In this document: positions 1 to 10,570 of the stretch, piece by piece
How the letters are laid out: each line of letters starts with the position of its first letter
Position numbering within the stretch: the first letter of the stretch is position 1
Source of the DNA: Manihot esculenta
Lineage: Eukaryota; Streptophyta; Magnoliopsida; Malpighiales; Euphorbiaceae
Reading direction: 5' to 3'
Assembly (NCBI RefSeq): GCF_001659605.2
Contig: NC_035173.2
Location: forward strand, 8,629,331 to 8,693,330
Length of the DNA stretch: 64,000 nucleotides
Notes under the pieces: model-generated
What the model saw: only the letters and a program-made list of their open reading frames with translations
What the model was told of the DNA's origin: nothing
Databases searched by the model: none
Program-made: the position numbers and the translations under genes

Positions 1-660
1 AAGGAAGGCTGCGCGAAAATGCACTGCGGAAGGAAGTTGGTGCGCGCGGTTTGGTCTCCGAAAGGGAAGGAGGCACAGATTATGCTTCCTAAATAAGTTT
101 AGATGCTGACCTTACTTCCTAATTAGCGTAGAGGCTGCCCAAGATGTTGCCCATGTGCAACTTGCTATCCAAGTTGTTGCAGAAAAGGAAGATGGCGCGC
201 AGATGGCTCTCAAAAGAGGAAAGCGCGCAGATTGTTTCTGAATAGGAAGGATGCATGAATTTTGATCTTCAAAGGGGAAGATATGCTGTCCATACATTCC
301 TTTTTAGGTGGAGCCTCTTTTGAAATTTGAATGTTGAACGCAGAAGAGGAAGAGCATCTCTTTGAGATCTTGCTGTCTAAATAGGAAGATATGGCTGTTG
401 CAGTGTGTGCACATCTTTGAACAAGGAAAGAAAGATCTGCGATTTGAATTTCAAATAATCTTCTGACTGAGCTTTCCTTGTTTGCTTTTGCTTCTGCACT
501 TTCCTCATTTGGAAACTTTCCTTTTCTGGAAACTTTCCTTATTTGGAAACTTTCCTTTTTTGGCACTTTCCATATTTGGCACTTTTTGGCAGTTTTAAGA
601 GCATTTTCTCCGGATTGTCTCTTTACAACTAATATCTGCAAAACATAATTAAAACCACAA
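1..660. other. Unassigned repeat-like DNA
   Basis: No gene is recognised here. The first ~300 bp hold loosely repeated pieces built on 'ggaag...gcgcaga', suggesting a degenerate tandem or old transposon sequence. The open frames on the minus strand are low-complexity and resemble nothing I know. A short minisatellite lies at 498-590. The stretch ends where the 3' part of a minus-strand LINE becomes recognisable. Confidence 0.4.
498..590. repeat. 17-bp minisatellite, about 5.5 copies
   Basis: Successive units of 17, 17, 17, 16, 16 and 10 bp follow the pattern 'actttccttatttggaa' with small changes; the last three end in 'ggc'. They run head to tail from 498 without gaps. No function is evident. 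Confidence 0.8.
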
Positions 661-662
661 AA

Positions 663-2096
663 TTAAGCAGAAAAGATGTAAATAAACATCAAGAACATAA
701 TGATAAAATGGACTAAAATATGCTCTATCATCATGGCTCGTTGATCTGCATTCAAACGCTGGAATAACAGCCCAATCCATGTAGAAATTGAATGAGCATC
801 ACTCCACCGGCCTAATCCGCTGCGTAACCATAAGGCCTTAGCAAAGGAGCAGTTGTACAGACTATGATTTATTGTTTCATCACATTCAGCAGATACTGGA
901 CAACAATTCTGCACTTCGACCCTATGTTGAACAAGTCGTGATAGCACAGAAGATGGTTTGATACCTCCCTCCATACAAAATTCAAGATCTTCTTTAGCAC
1001 ATCCACCTTCCACAGGCCTAACCACAAATATGCAGAAATAGAAGGTAAGTGGTATAGGCCATTTACCAGTAACCTGTAGCCATTCTTTATCGAATAAATC
1101 CCTCCTCCAACCAGAACCAAGAATCATCAATGGTAGTGTAACTGACCGGGATCCTCAGGATTGCTGCTTTCTCTTCCGAAGAAAACAATGAATGTAGGGC
1201 CTTATTATCCCATGATAGGTTATCCTCCCCTCTAATATCTACAACCACCAGATCTGCAACACCTGAGTTGTTTGTAGAGGTGATCTGAAAACCTTGTAGT
1301 GAAGAAATCCATGGGTCTGAAAAAACCAAGGTTTCAGCTCCTGATCCAATCCTTTTCAAACAGCCCCTCCTTAATAATTCCTGAGAAGCCAAAATACTCT
1401 TCCAAATGAAGCTAGGATTGGATCCTAGCTTTGCCTTAAGGAAACCACATTTATGAAAATATCGAGCTTTGTATACGCGAGAGACAAGAGCTTTAGAAGT
1501 TGACAAGAAACGTCAGCCTTGTTTCGCCAAAAGAGCAACATTAAAGTCTCTAATCTATCGAAAGCCCAAACCACCTTCAACTTTGCTCCATGCCAAACCT
1601 GACCATGAGGACCAGTGAATACCTGTGCTACCTGCAGAAAAATTCACCCACCAAAACCAGTTCATTGCCTTCTCCAACTGATCCGCTATTCGCAGGGGCA
1701 GCAAAAAAACCTGCATGAGATAATTTGGCACCGCCAGAATCACTGTTTTGAGAAGAATTTCTTTTCCAGCTCTACTCAAAATGTTGCGGTTCCACCGCTG
1801 GAGGCGTTTTCATACTTTATCAACCACATGGTGGATGATGCTAGTTTTATTTCTACCCACAATCGCAGGAAAATCAAGATAATTCGTAAAACCCGCAACT
1901 TCCTTAACCCGTAACATGTTGCATATAGCATTCCTCATCATAGGCTGAGTTTCCGAGTAAAAAAGATTTCAAATTTGGAGAAATTGATAAGTTGGCCGAA
2001 TGCTTGCTGATACAAAATCAAGCATTTCTGGACAACGGTAGCTCCTGATATCGTTACCTTGAAAAAATAGAGTGCATCATTGGTAAAGAATAAATG
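663..2096 (-). pseudogene. LINE ORF2 relic, 3' half (RT end, zf-RVT)
   Basis: Read on the minus strand this is the C-terminal half of a plant L1-type LINE ORF2. Directly beside the Copia insertion the frame reads HLFFTNDALYFF, the degenerated YxDD box of LINE reverse transcriptase (usually FADDS). Next, at 1555-1779, comes SRAGKEILLKTV and the tract ending VEGGLGFR. At 1087-1506 is KARYF...SFIWKSI...GSGAETLVFSDPW, and at 663-1130 a damaged zinc-binding zf-RVT region (CPVSAECDETINHSLYNCSFA). Several frameshifts and stops separate the pieces, so it cannot encode a working enzyme. The missing 5' part lies at 6892-7950, beyond the Copia element. Confidence 0.85.
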
Positions 2097-2101
2097 ATTA
2101 A

Positions 2102-2451
2102 CGTTAGAATTGAGAGTTTTTTCAACGAAGGTTCCAGAATATTTAGTAAATTAATTAAGTATAGATGTAGTTAATTTTAGAGAACTTTAGTGGTGTCTTA
2201 TCAAGCCACTCTTTTGTTGACAAGTGTAAAAACTATAATTTTGCCACTTAGAATTTTCTGGAACCCTTGTAATACCTCTGTAAATATATATGTAAAGCAA
2301 AAGATGTTCTGATGATGATGTATGTAAGTGTGCTTTGAAATATAAGAGAAAATCTTCCAAGCAGATGTGAGTTTATTTTCTTTCATGTCTATGTTGTCTT
2401 CCTTTCTACTTCTTTAATGTCAGTTTAAGTTTGATCTGTTTAGCTCCAACA
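2102..2451 (+). repeat. Copia 5' LTR
   Basis: 350 bp ending ...tagctccaaca. The first base is C where the 3' LTR has the canonical T (TGTTAGAATTG), so the TG...CA terminus is mutated here. It keeps a 15-bp piece around 2265-2280 that the 3' LTR has lost. The sequence just inside (gcggtattagaaccc) looks like a degraded initiator-Met tRNA primer-binding site. Confidence 0.93.
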
Positions 2452-2548
2452 GCGGTATTAGAACCCTTCTTCCTACGGGTCTTGTATTTTCTGTTTGAAT
2501 TATTAAGTCTTTCTCTGTTTTCTTTTTAATTTCGGTGGTCTCTCAAAA

Positions 2549-5500
2549 ATGTCAGCAAGCATTTCCTCCATTTCAGCTCTTATTTTTACAGGAGAGAATT
2601 ATGATTTCTGGGTTGTCAAAATGACAGCATTCTTGAAGGCTCATGATCTATGAGAGGTTGTTTCTACAGGTAGAGAACCTGCTCCATTGCCCGCAGATCC
2701 TACATTGGCGCAAATCGAGTATCATAATGATGAGTGTTCCAAAAAATTTAAAGACTTGACATTCATCCATCAATCTGTTTCAATGCAATTTTTCCAAGAA
2801 TTCTGAGAGCTCAAACAGCCAAGGAGGCATGGGACAAGCTGAGAAATGAGTTTCAAGGAAGTGAAAGAGTTAGATCAGTCAAGCTTCTAACTCTAAATAG
2901 AGAATTTGAGATGTTGAGGATGAAGGAAGGAGAAACCATAAAGCAGTATTCCTCAAAGCTAATAGAGTTGGTGAATCAAATGAGATTTTATAGTGCTCAA
3001 TTTCTTGATAACCAGGTTGTTGAGAAGATTCTGATTAGTCTTCCAGAGAAATTTGAGTCAAAAATTTCTGCAATTGAGGAATCATGTGATCTCAAGACTC
3101 TCACAATTACTGAACTCATTAGCAAGCTTCAAGCTCAGGAACAGAGATGCTCCATGAGGAATCAAGAAATTAGTGAATCTGCATTTCAAGTGAAGCAAAA
3201 GGAGAAACCAACTCCAAGAAAAAATGGGAAGAAATTCTCCCATGAAAAGCAGGGGAAGAGCAAATCAGTTGAGAATTCAAGAGAAGAAGCAAGAAAAGGC
3301 AAGTTCCCTCCATGTAGCATTTGCAAAAGGACAAATCACTTGGAGAAAGATTGTTGGCATAAAGGTAAACCAGTGTTACAATGTTGGTATTGTAAAAAGC
3401 ATGGCCATATTGAAAAATTCTGCAAAGCAAAGCAAAGCAAAACAAGGAGCAGCAGGAGAAGCAACAATCAACCCAACATGCTAACTCTGTTGAAAATCAA
3501 CAACAAGAAGCTGAAGAGCATTTGTTTATGGCCTCTCATCACTCTTCTTCCTTTTTAAACAGCTCTTGCACATGGTTTATTAACAGTGGTTGCACTGTAC
3601 ACATGGCCAAAGATGCTGATTTGTTCTCTTCTCTAGATTCATCTATCAAAACAAAAGTTAAGTTGGCAAATGGCCAACTAGTGCAAGCTGAAGGCAAGGG
3701 GACTGTATCAATATACTCCAAGTCAGGTACAAAGTTTATTTCTGATGTGTTACTTGTTCCTGGCTTGAATCAAAACTTGTTGAGTGTTGTCCAATTATTG
3801 AGAAAAAATTATTTTATCTTTTTTAAAGATGAATCTTGCATTATCTATGATTCTACTGGTGCTGAGATTGCTAAAGTCACCATGATTGATAATTGCTTTC
3901 CATTTGATATAACGCATGCATCTCATCATGTATATAATGCTGCTGATGTTGATGTGAAGTTATGGCATAAGAGATTTGGCCACTTTAATTTAAGTGCCTT
4001 AAAATCTCTCTCTTCAATTGATTTAGTCAAAGACATGCCTGAGATCCATCTAAATGATGATGTGTGCCAAGCTTGCCAACTTGGAAAGATGCATAGACAA
4101 TCTTTTCCTATAAATCAAGCTGTTAGAGCTGGAAAAAAGCTGGAGCTTGTCCACACTGATGTTTGGCCCTATGTCAGTTCCCTCAATAAGAGGGAACAAG
4201 TATTTTATTCTATTTATTAATGATTTTTCAAGGATGACATGGGTATATTTTCTGAGTGCCAAATCTCAAGCATTTTCTGTATTCAAGAAATTTAAAGCTC
4301 TAACAGAAAACCAATGTGGCATGAAAATTAAGACCTTGAGGTCAGATAATGGCATGGAGTATAACTCTTTGGAGTTTGAGAAGTTCTGTGAATCAGCTGG
4401 TATTCAACATCAATTGACTATGAGCTATACACCTCAACAAAATGGTGTCTCTGAGAGGAAAAACAGAACTATTGTTGAAATGGCAAGGTATATGTTGGCT
4501 GAGAAGAACTTACCAAAGCACTTATGGGCAGAAGCAGTATTTACAGCTGTTTATCTCTTAAACAGGCTTCCCACTAAGTCTGTTAAAAGAATGACTCCAT
4601 ATGAAGCATGGTTTGGTTGGAAACCATCTGTTAAACACCTCAAAGTATTTGGCTCTCCTTGTTATATTCATGTCCCTGATGTAAAGAGATCTAAGCTGGA
4701 TGATAAAGCTATAGTGGGAATTTTCCTTGGATATGCTGCAAATTCCAAGGGCTATAGAATTCTTGAACCAAAATCTAATAAGATAATGGTTGCAAGGGAT
4801 GTGGTGGTGAATGAGCAAGCTTTTTGGAATTGGAAGAAGGAAGAAGTTGAGATGCCTTCAAATGATTCTATTGCAAGAAGACAACAAGAAGATGCAATTT
4901 CAGAATTGCATGCTTCCTATGATGATGGAAGTGATTCTAAACTTGGTTCTCCTAATGTAAAAACCAAGTCAATTGCTGAAATTTATGAAAAATGTAATAT
5001 GGTGAATATGGAGCCATCTAATTGTCAAGAGGCAAGCAAGTTTCCTTAATGGAAGCAAGCTATGGAAGATGAAATGACTATGATTGAGAAAACAAAACGT
5101 GGGAACTCATTGCCAAACCAAAAGAGAAGCATGTCATTGGAGTAAAGTGGGTATTTAGAACAAAACTGAATCCAAATGGCACCGTGTTCAAACATAAAGC
5201 AAGACTTGTTGTGAAGGGCTATGCTCAGCTGCCAGGAATTGATTTTGGGGATACTTTTGCCCCAGTAGCAAGACACAACACCATCAGGCTATTACTTGCA
5301 TTTGCAGTTCAAAAAGAATGGAGGGTATTCCATCTTGATGTCAAATCGGCTTTATTAAATGGATTGCTTCAGGAGGAGATTTATGTTCACCAACCCGAAG
5401 GATTTATTATTGTTGGACATGAAGACAAAGTCTATAAGCTAAAGAAGGCTTTATACGGATTAAAATAAGCTCCAAGGGCATGGTATTCTAGAATTGATGA

Positions 5501-6530
5501 TTATTTGATCCATCATGGTTCTAGGAGGAGCTTGAATGAAGCCACTCTCTATATAAGAACATGTCAAGATGGAAATATCTTAATTATTTCTCTCTATGTT
5601 GATGATATGCTTGTTACCGGAAGCTCTTTAGAATTGATAAAAGATTTTAAGCTCCAAATGCAAATGGAGTTTGAGATGTCTGATCTGGGCTTAATGACCT
5701 ATTTTTTAGGTATGGAGATTGAGCAATCACATTCTGTAATTTTCATTTCACAAAGAAAATATATATTTGATGTCCTTAAAAGGTTCAATCTAAATCAATG
5801 CAAAGCTATAGCAACTCCTTTTGATCCAAATATGAAGCTTAGTAAAGAGGATGATGATTCCATAATAGACACTACAATTTATAGAAGTCTAGTTGGGAGT
5901 TTGTTATTCTTAACTTCAACAAGACCTGATATTATGTTCTCAGCAAGTTTCTTGTCTAGGTTCATGAACTCTCCAAGTAATTCTCATTTTATGGCTGCTA
6001 AGAGAGTTCTGAAATATTTGAAAGGCACCTCTAATTATGGCCTGTTGTATTCGAATAATGAAAATGCAAAACTTGAAGGATATGTTGACAGTGATTGGGC
6101 TAGTAGTGTTGAAGATATGAAGAGCACTTCAAGTTATCTATTTTCTCTTGGATTAGGTTATTTTTCTTGGATTTCTAAAAAGCAAGAAGTTGTTACTCAG
6201 TATACCGCGGAGGCAGAGTATATAGCAGCTGCTGCAGCCTCAAATCAAGCTATTTGGCTTCGTAGGTTACTTGCTGATTTTAAAAATGATCAATCTGAAG
6301 CTACTTTGCTATGGTGTGACAACAAGTTAACTATTGCCATTGCTAACAATCCAGTGCAACATAGTAGGACCAAACACATCTTAGTCAAATATCATGCAAT
6401 CAGAGAAGCTAAAAGAAATTAAGAAGTGAAGCTAGTGCATTGCAAATCTGAGATGCATGTTGCTGATATCCTCACCAATGCACTTTCAAGAAGCAGGTTT
6501 GAATATTTGAGAAACAAGTTGGTAGTTTCT
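2549..6530 (+). pseudogene. Copia gag-pol polyprotein relic
   Basis: Reading starts at the ATG at 2549, but a TGA at 2651 stops gag after 34 codons, apparently replacing a Trp. Gag resumes to about 3480 with two zinc knuckles (CSICKRTNHLEKDC and CWYCKKHGHIEKFC). Protease follows (WFINSGCTVHM); the catalytic Asp of the usual DSG is Asn. The GAG_pre-integrase box (LWHKRFGH) precedes a frameshift near 4200. The integrase core (TLRSDNGMEY, TPQQNGVSERKN) ends at a stop at 5047-5049. RT shows [22 protein letters not shown], a TAA at 5466-5468, then YVDDML. RNase H follows (YVDSDWASS, AEAEYIAAA) with a stop at about 6420. With at least four stops, one frameshift and a lost protease Asp it cannot encode a polyprotein. 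Confidence 0.9.
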
Positions 6531-6551
6531 AAAAAAACTCTCAAGGAGGAG

Positions 6552-6886
6552 TGTTAGAATTGAGAGTTTTTTCAATGAAGGTTCCAGAATATTTAGTAAA
6601 TTAATTAGGTATAGATGTAGTTAATTCTAAAGAACTTTAGTGGTGTCTTATCAAGCCACTCTTTTGTTGACAAGTGTAAAAACTATAATTTTGCCACCTA
6701 GAATTTTCTAGAACTGTAAATATATATGTAAAGCAAAAGATGTTCTGATGATGATGTGTGTAAGTGTGCTTTGAAATGTAAGAGAAAATCTTCCAGCAGC
6801 TGTGAGTTTATTTTCTTTCATGTCTATATTGTCTTTCTTTCTACTTCTTTAATGTCAGTTTATGTTTGATCTGTTTAGCTCCAACA
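6552..6886 (+). repeat. Copia 3' LTR
   Basis: 335 bp starting TGTTAGAATTG and ending ctccaaca, with the purine-rich tract aaggaggag just upstream (about 6543-6551) as polypurine tract. It is 15 bp shorter than the 5' LTR because of a single internal deletion plus one 1-bp gap. Confidence 0.93.
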
Positions 6887-6891
6887 ATTAA

Positions 6892-7950
6892 TAGCAGGGG
6901 CGGATCTTGCCACCTTACAACCATGAAATTGGCCCAAACTTTGATGGTACTGTAATAGACAAGAAAGAGCTTCAGCACAAAGAATGAACAAATACAATGA
7001 CAAGGGATCCCCTAACATAGACCCCTCTTCGAAACAACTGGACCAAAGAAAAACCATTATGGCAAAAATTATAGGTAACAGTGGTCACAATAGTTATGAT
7101 TTTTTGAATCCATTCATTGCAGTAACCCAGTTTCACCACCAAATGCTGAAGGAACTGCCACTCCACACGGTCATAAGCTTTGCTCATATCGGTTTTAAGA
7201 GCAACAAAAGCCTCCTTGCCTTTATTTCTACTCTTCAACCAATGCATGGTTTCAAAAGCTACCATAGCATTATTTGTGATATAATGTCTGGAACAAAAGC
7301 ATTTTGGTACTCTGAAATCACACTCGGTAGGGAGGCTTTCATACGGTTAGCTAGAGCTTTGCAAACAATTTTATCAATAACATTACATAAAGAGATTGGC
7401 CGCAAATCTGATACTTGCTCCAGGTTCTTTTTTTTGGGATAAGTACGATATTTGTGGCGTTCCTTCCAGGTAAGGGAGTAGAAGTATTAAGCACTGCCAA
7501 ACAAGCTCTATTGACATCATCCCCAACAATATTCCAGAAGTGTTGATAAAACACGAGGTTCAATCCGTCAAGTCTAGGCACCTTCTCTGGATGCATATCG
7601 AAAATGGCTTGCTTAATGTCTTCTGGTGCGAAAGGTTGCAGGAGCGTTGCATTATGATCAGTAAGCTTTGCTGGAACACAAGGCAGGATCTCCTTGTAGT
7701 CACCTGCTCCGAGTTGAAAAGGTTGATATAAAATTAGCAAATTAGCTGCTACAGGCCATCACCCCAAGTATGCTATTGTCCACTATCATCCTTCAACTGG
7801 GAAAAAAAAATTTTCTTTCGTCGATGCAAAGCTGACATATGGAAATAATGAGTATTCTGATCACCATATTGTAACCAAAACTGCTTTGCCCTTTGTTTCC
7901 AGTAAAGTTCTTATTGGTATGATATAGCAGACAAAATAGTGCATGATAAT
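6892..7950 (-). pseudogene. LINE ORF2 relic, 5' half (RT core)
   Basis: Continuation of the LINE at 663-2096, on the upstream side of the Copia element. In transcript order (from about 7950 downward) it reads RAKQFWLQYGDQNTHYFH, a typical pre-RT LINE motif. Then come the RT N-terminal tract around 7740-7351 (MHPEKVPRLDG, NIVLIPKK), the palm motif KTDMSKAYDRVEWQFL (about 7200) and GDPLSLYLFILCAEALS (about 7010). Frameshifts and stops separate them. The last residues before the Copia insertion (APAIN) join directly to HLFFTND on the other side. No endonuclease domain could be recognised upstream, so the copy looks 5'-truncated or eroded beyond recognition. Confidence 0.85.
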
Positions 7951-10460
7951 TTTGATCATTGGATGTTGGATTAGAGAGTGAGGGGGAGAAAGAGAGAGAG
8001 GGTGTGGCTTTGTTCATGCTTCAAGTATTTTAAGTGCCATACTTTTTCTCTACTATTACTTTTACCTTTTTAAAGTAAATTATTATTAGTTCTTTATAGC
8101 AAGAGAAATTGTGAAAACTGCCAATTTATGATGATTTGTTATGCAATGACTGGCATGAGCTTTCTGTTTCTAGCTTTAGCATTTTAACATTACTGCTTTC
8201 TTGCTGGATATGGATGCTGTATACAAAGGATTTTTGTTTTCAGCATACAAGCATTTGCTGATGGTTGCAGAACTTGTACCTTTCTATGGCAGTCTCTTTT
8301 TGACTTCACCAGCTCACATATGTATGAAATGGTTGTGTACAAGTATTGGACATACTTTTACCTTGGATTATTCCTTTCCTTAAAAAATTTATCTTATCTT
8401 TGCTACTTATTACATGTTTAAATATTTCTAGAATTTGGGATAACATCTTTATTGTTTAGTTGTCTAAAACTCCAAATGGAAAATGATATTAATAAATTCA
8501 GTGTGAAAGCAAATTCATTTGTGGTTATTTTGATCATTATATCACTTGTAATATTCCTAGTGTTTGTATGTGTGAGGAGATGTCTTTGGTGCCCAATGAT
8601 GTCCCCCATAAGAACTGTTCCAAACACTGTAATATCTTAATACCTTTGATGACTAATAAAACTAAACATCTACAACACTTTGGATTTATTATCATATTGC
8701 TGTAACTGTCTGTGAAAACCCTTTCTCTTTTTTCTTTCTTCTCCCCTTGAATCATATGGGAGGAGTTGGGGTTTTAGTAAGAGATGTGACCATTCACTTA
8801 ATCCGAGCACTACTTTGGACTCAACCCTTTAATTTGGTTTTTATGGGAACCAACATGTAATTTTGCTTATAAATCAAGATAATGGTCTTAGTTTTTAATA
8901 AATATAAAATTTGAAACTTTTAAAATATAAAGATATTTTCCAACAATCTTATACAATGTGGAGAGCTTCGTTTTGAGGTGGTCATGATATTCAAATTCTT
9001 TGTGTGAGGTCTACATGTAGTTTGCTTTGTAATTACCCCTCAGTTGAGAAGAAAGCTTCTTTGAACAGCAACTTTGAAGCTTTTCTTTGGTTAGCGACGC
9101 CAAAAGCACTTGGTGGAGGTCGAGACTTGTAATTCATGTAAGTGTATGGAAGGGGCAGGGAGCTCTTATAATCATGAAGTTCTCGGAATTTGAAGAAAAA
9201 AATTTTATAAATTAAAATGAGACATTTTATTTAGAACGTCACGTGTTGAAATAAAAGATATTATCAATAATTAAAAAGGGTAAGATGTTATTTAAAAAAA
9301 AAAGGATTTTTGCAGAAATTATGAAGGGTAATTCTATTTAGTTTGAAAGTAGAGATAGTTGAAATTCTAATTAGTAGTTAGAAAATAAAATACATTAGAA
9401 TTTTGTTTAGAAAATTTTAATTAGAATTTTGATTAGAAAGAAATTATATTGTACAATTTCATTTAAATTTATATTCAACCAGTAGTAAATTAAAAATTAA
9501 GAGAATATATTAAATGAGTAGTATGCAATACGATCATAATGTTAGTAGTTAAACAGTGTGTGTTAGTAATTTTTAAAAGAGAAAAAAAATACAATAGTTG
9601 TAAATTATTTTTCTTTATTATTAAATTTATTATGAAACAAGTTTGAACTATATTAAATTTTATATTTTTTAATTATTTATGAGTGAGTATTACAATAAAA
9701 ATAAATTAAGGAAGGAAAATAACTCTTTGACAAAATATCTTCAATTTGAAGAGAAAATAGGGAGGGATGGGATGGGAACCTTACTATTTAAATTAAATTA
9801 CAATTAAGCCCACACATCAAATTTCTTAAATTAAATTAGAATGAATTAAATTCTATTAATAGAATTTATTTCTTTTCTTATAAAAAAAGTATTCCAAATA
9901 AGAGTTAAATAAATTCTTATAAAATTTTATAAGATTTTAATTTTTTTTAAAATTAAAAAAATTAAATTCTTTTATTAAAAATAATAAAATTTATTAGAAA
10001 AAAATTAATTCAATTAAATTTTAAAGAAAATCTTAAATTCAAATAGAGGGTATAATTTTAATAAGATGGATATTTTGAATAATTAGGCAGAATATATATA
10101 TATTGAAGAAAAAATAAAAAAAAGATAAGTTTGTATATATAGACACGTAATAACGCAATAGAAATAGAAATGACAAGACATAGGCGGAAGTAGGGAGACA
10201 AAGGGGGGAGACTTGGCCCCAAACTGCCCCAGAAATATTTTTATAATAAATTTTTATTATTTTATATTGTTTTCTCCAAAATTAATAATAAAATTTAAAA
10301 AATAGTAAATAATAAAAATTTTAATTTTTTAAAATATTTTGAAAAAAAATTCTAGTTCTTTAAAATATTTTAAAAAATATTTCAATAAATTAATATAATA
10401 TAATTTTTTATTATTTATTTTAATAAAATTTTTAGATGAACCAAATCAACTATAAATGAG
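7951..10460. other. AT-rich intergenic DNA, no gene seen
   Basis: About 2.5 kb of increasingly AT-rich sequence. The open frames near 8200-8640 are short, lack any recognisable motif and have no splice context. From about 9200 the sequence is nearly all A/T runs. A short GC-richer tract near 10180-10240 (ggcggaagtaggg ... cttggcccc) resembles the end of a common plant repeat, but no second terminus could be set. Confidence 0.5.
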
Positions 10461-10570
10461 TACTTCTCAATAGGGTGAGCATTCGGTCGGTTCGGTTCAA
10501 AACCGAACCGAACCGAATAAACCGAAAACCGAAATTTTAGTGTTTATAAAAACCGAACCGAACCGATTTT

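Larger units (their letters stand above)
2102..6886 (+). mobile_element. Ty1/Copia LTR retrotransposon, decayed
   Basis: A complete but inactive Copia element of about 4.8 kb. LTRs lie at 2102-2451 and 6552-6886, flanked by the perfect 5-bp target-site duplication attaa (2097-2101 and 6887-6891). The internal order gag, protease, integrase, RT, RNase H is the Copia order. By eye the LTRs differ at about 14 positions plus a 15-bp indel (about 4%), older than the Gypsy elements in this window. At 1.3e-8 substitutions per site per year this is very roughly 1.5 million years. It sits in the RT of a minus-strand LINE. I did not assign a Copia lineage. Confidence 0.95.

Noticed and set aside
8201..8640. 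Short open frames that might be exons
   Set aside because: No recognisable motif, no consistent splice sites and no neighbouring exons.
10180..10240. GC-richer tract as one end of an hAT- or CACTA-like element, paired with 59325-59385
   Set aside because: The two tracts share only a short ggcgga(a)ctag-like core and neither has a second terminus or TSD.
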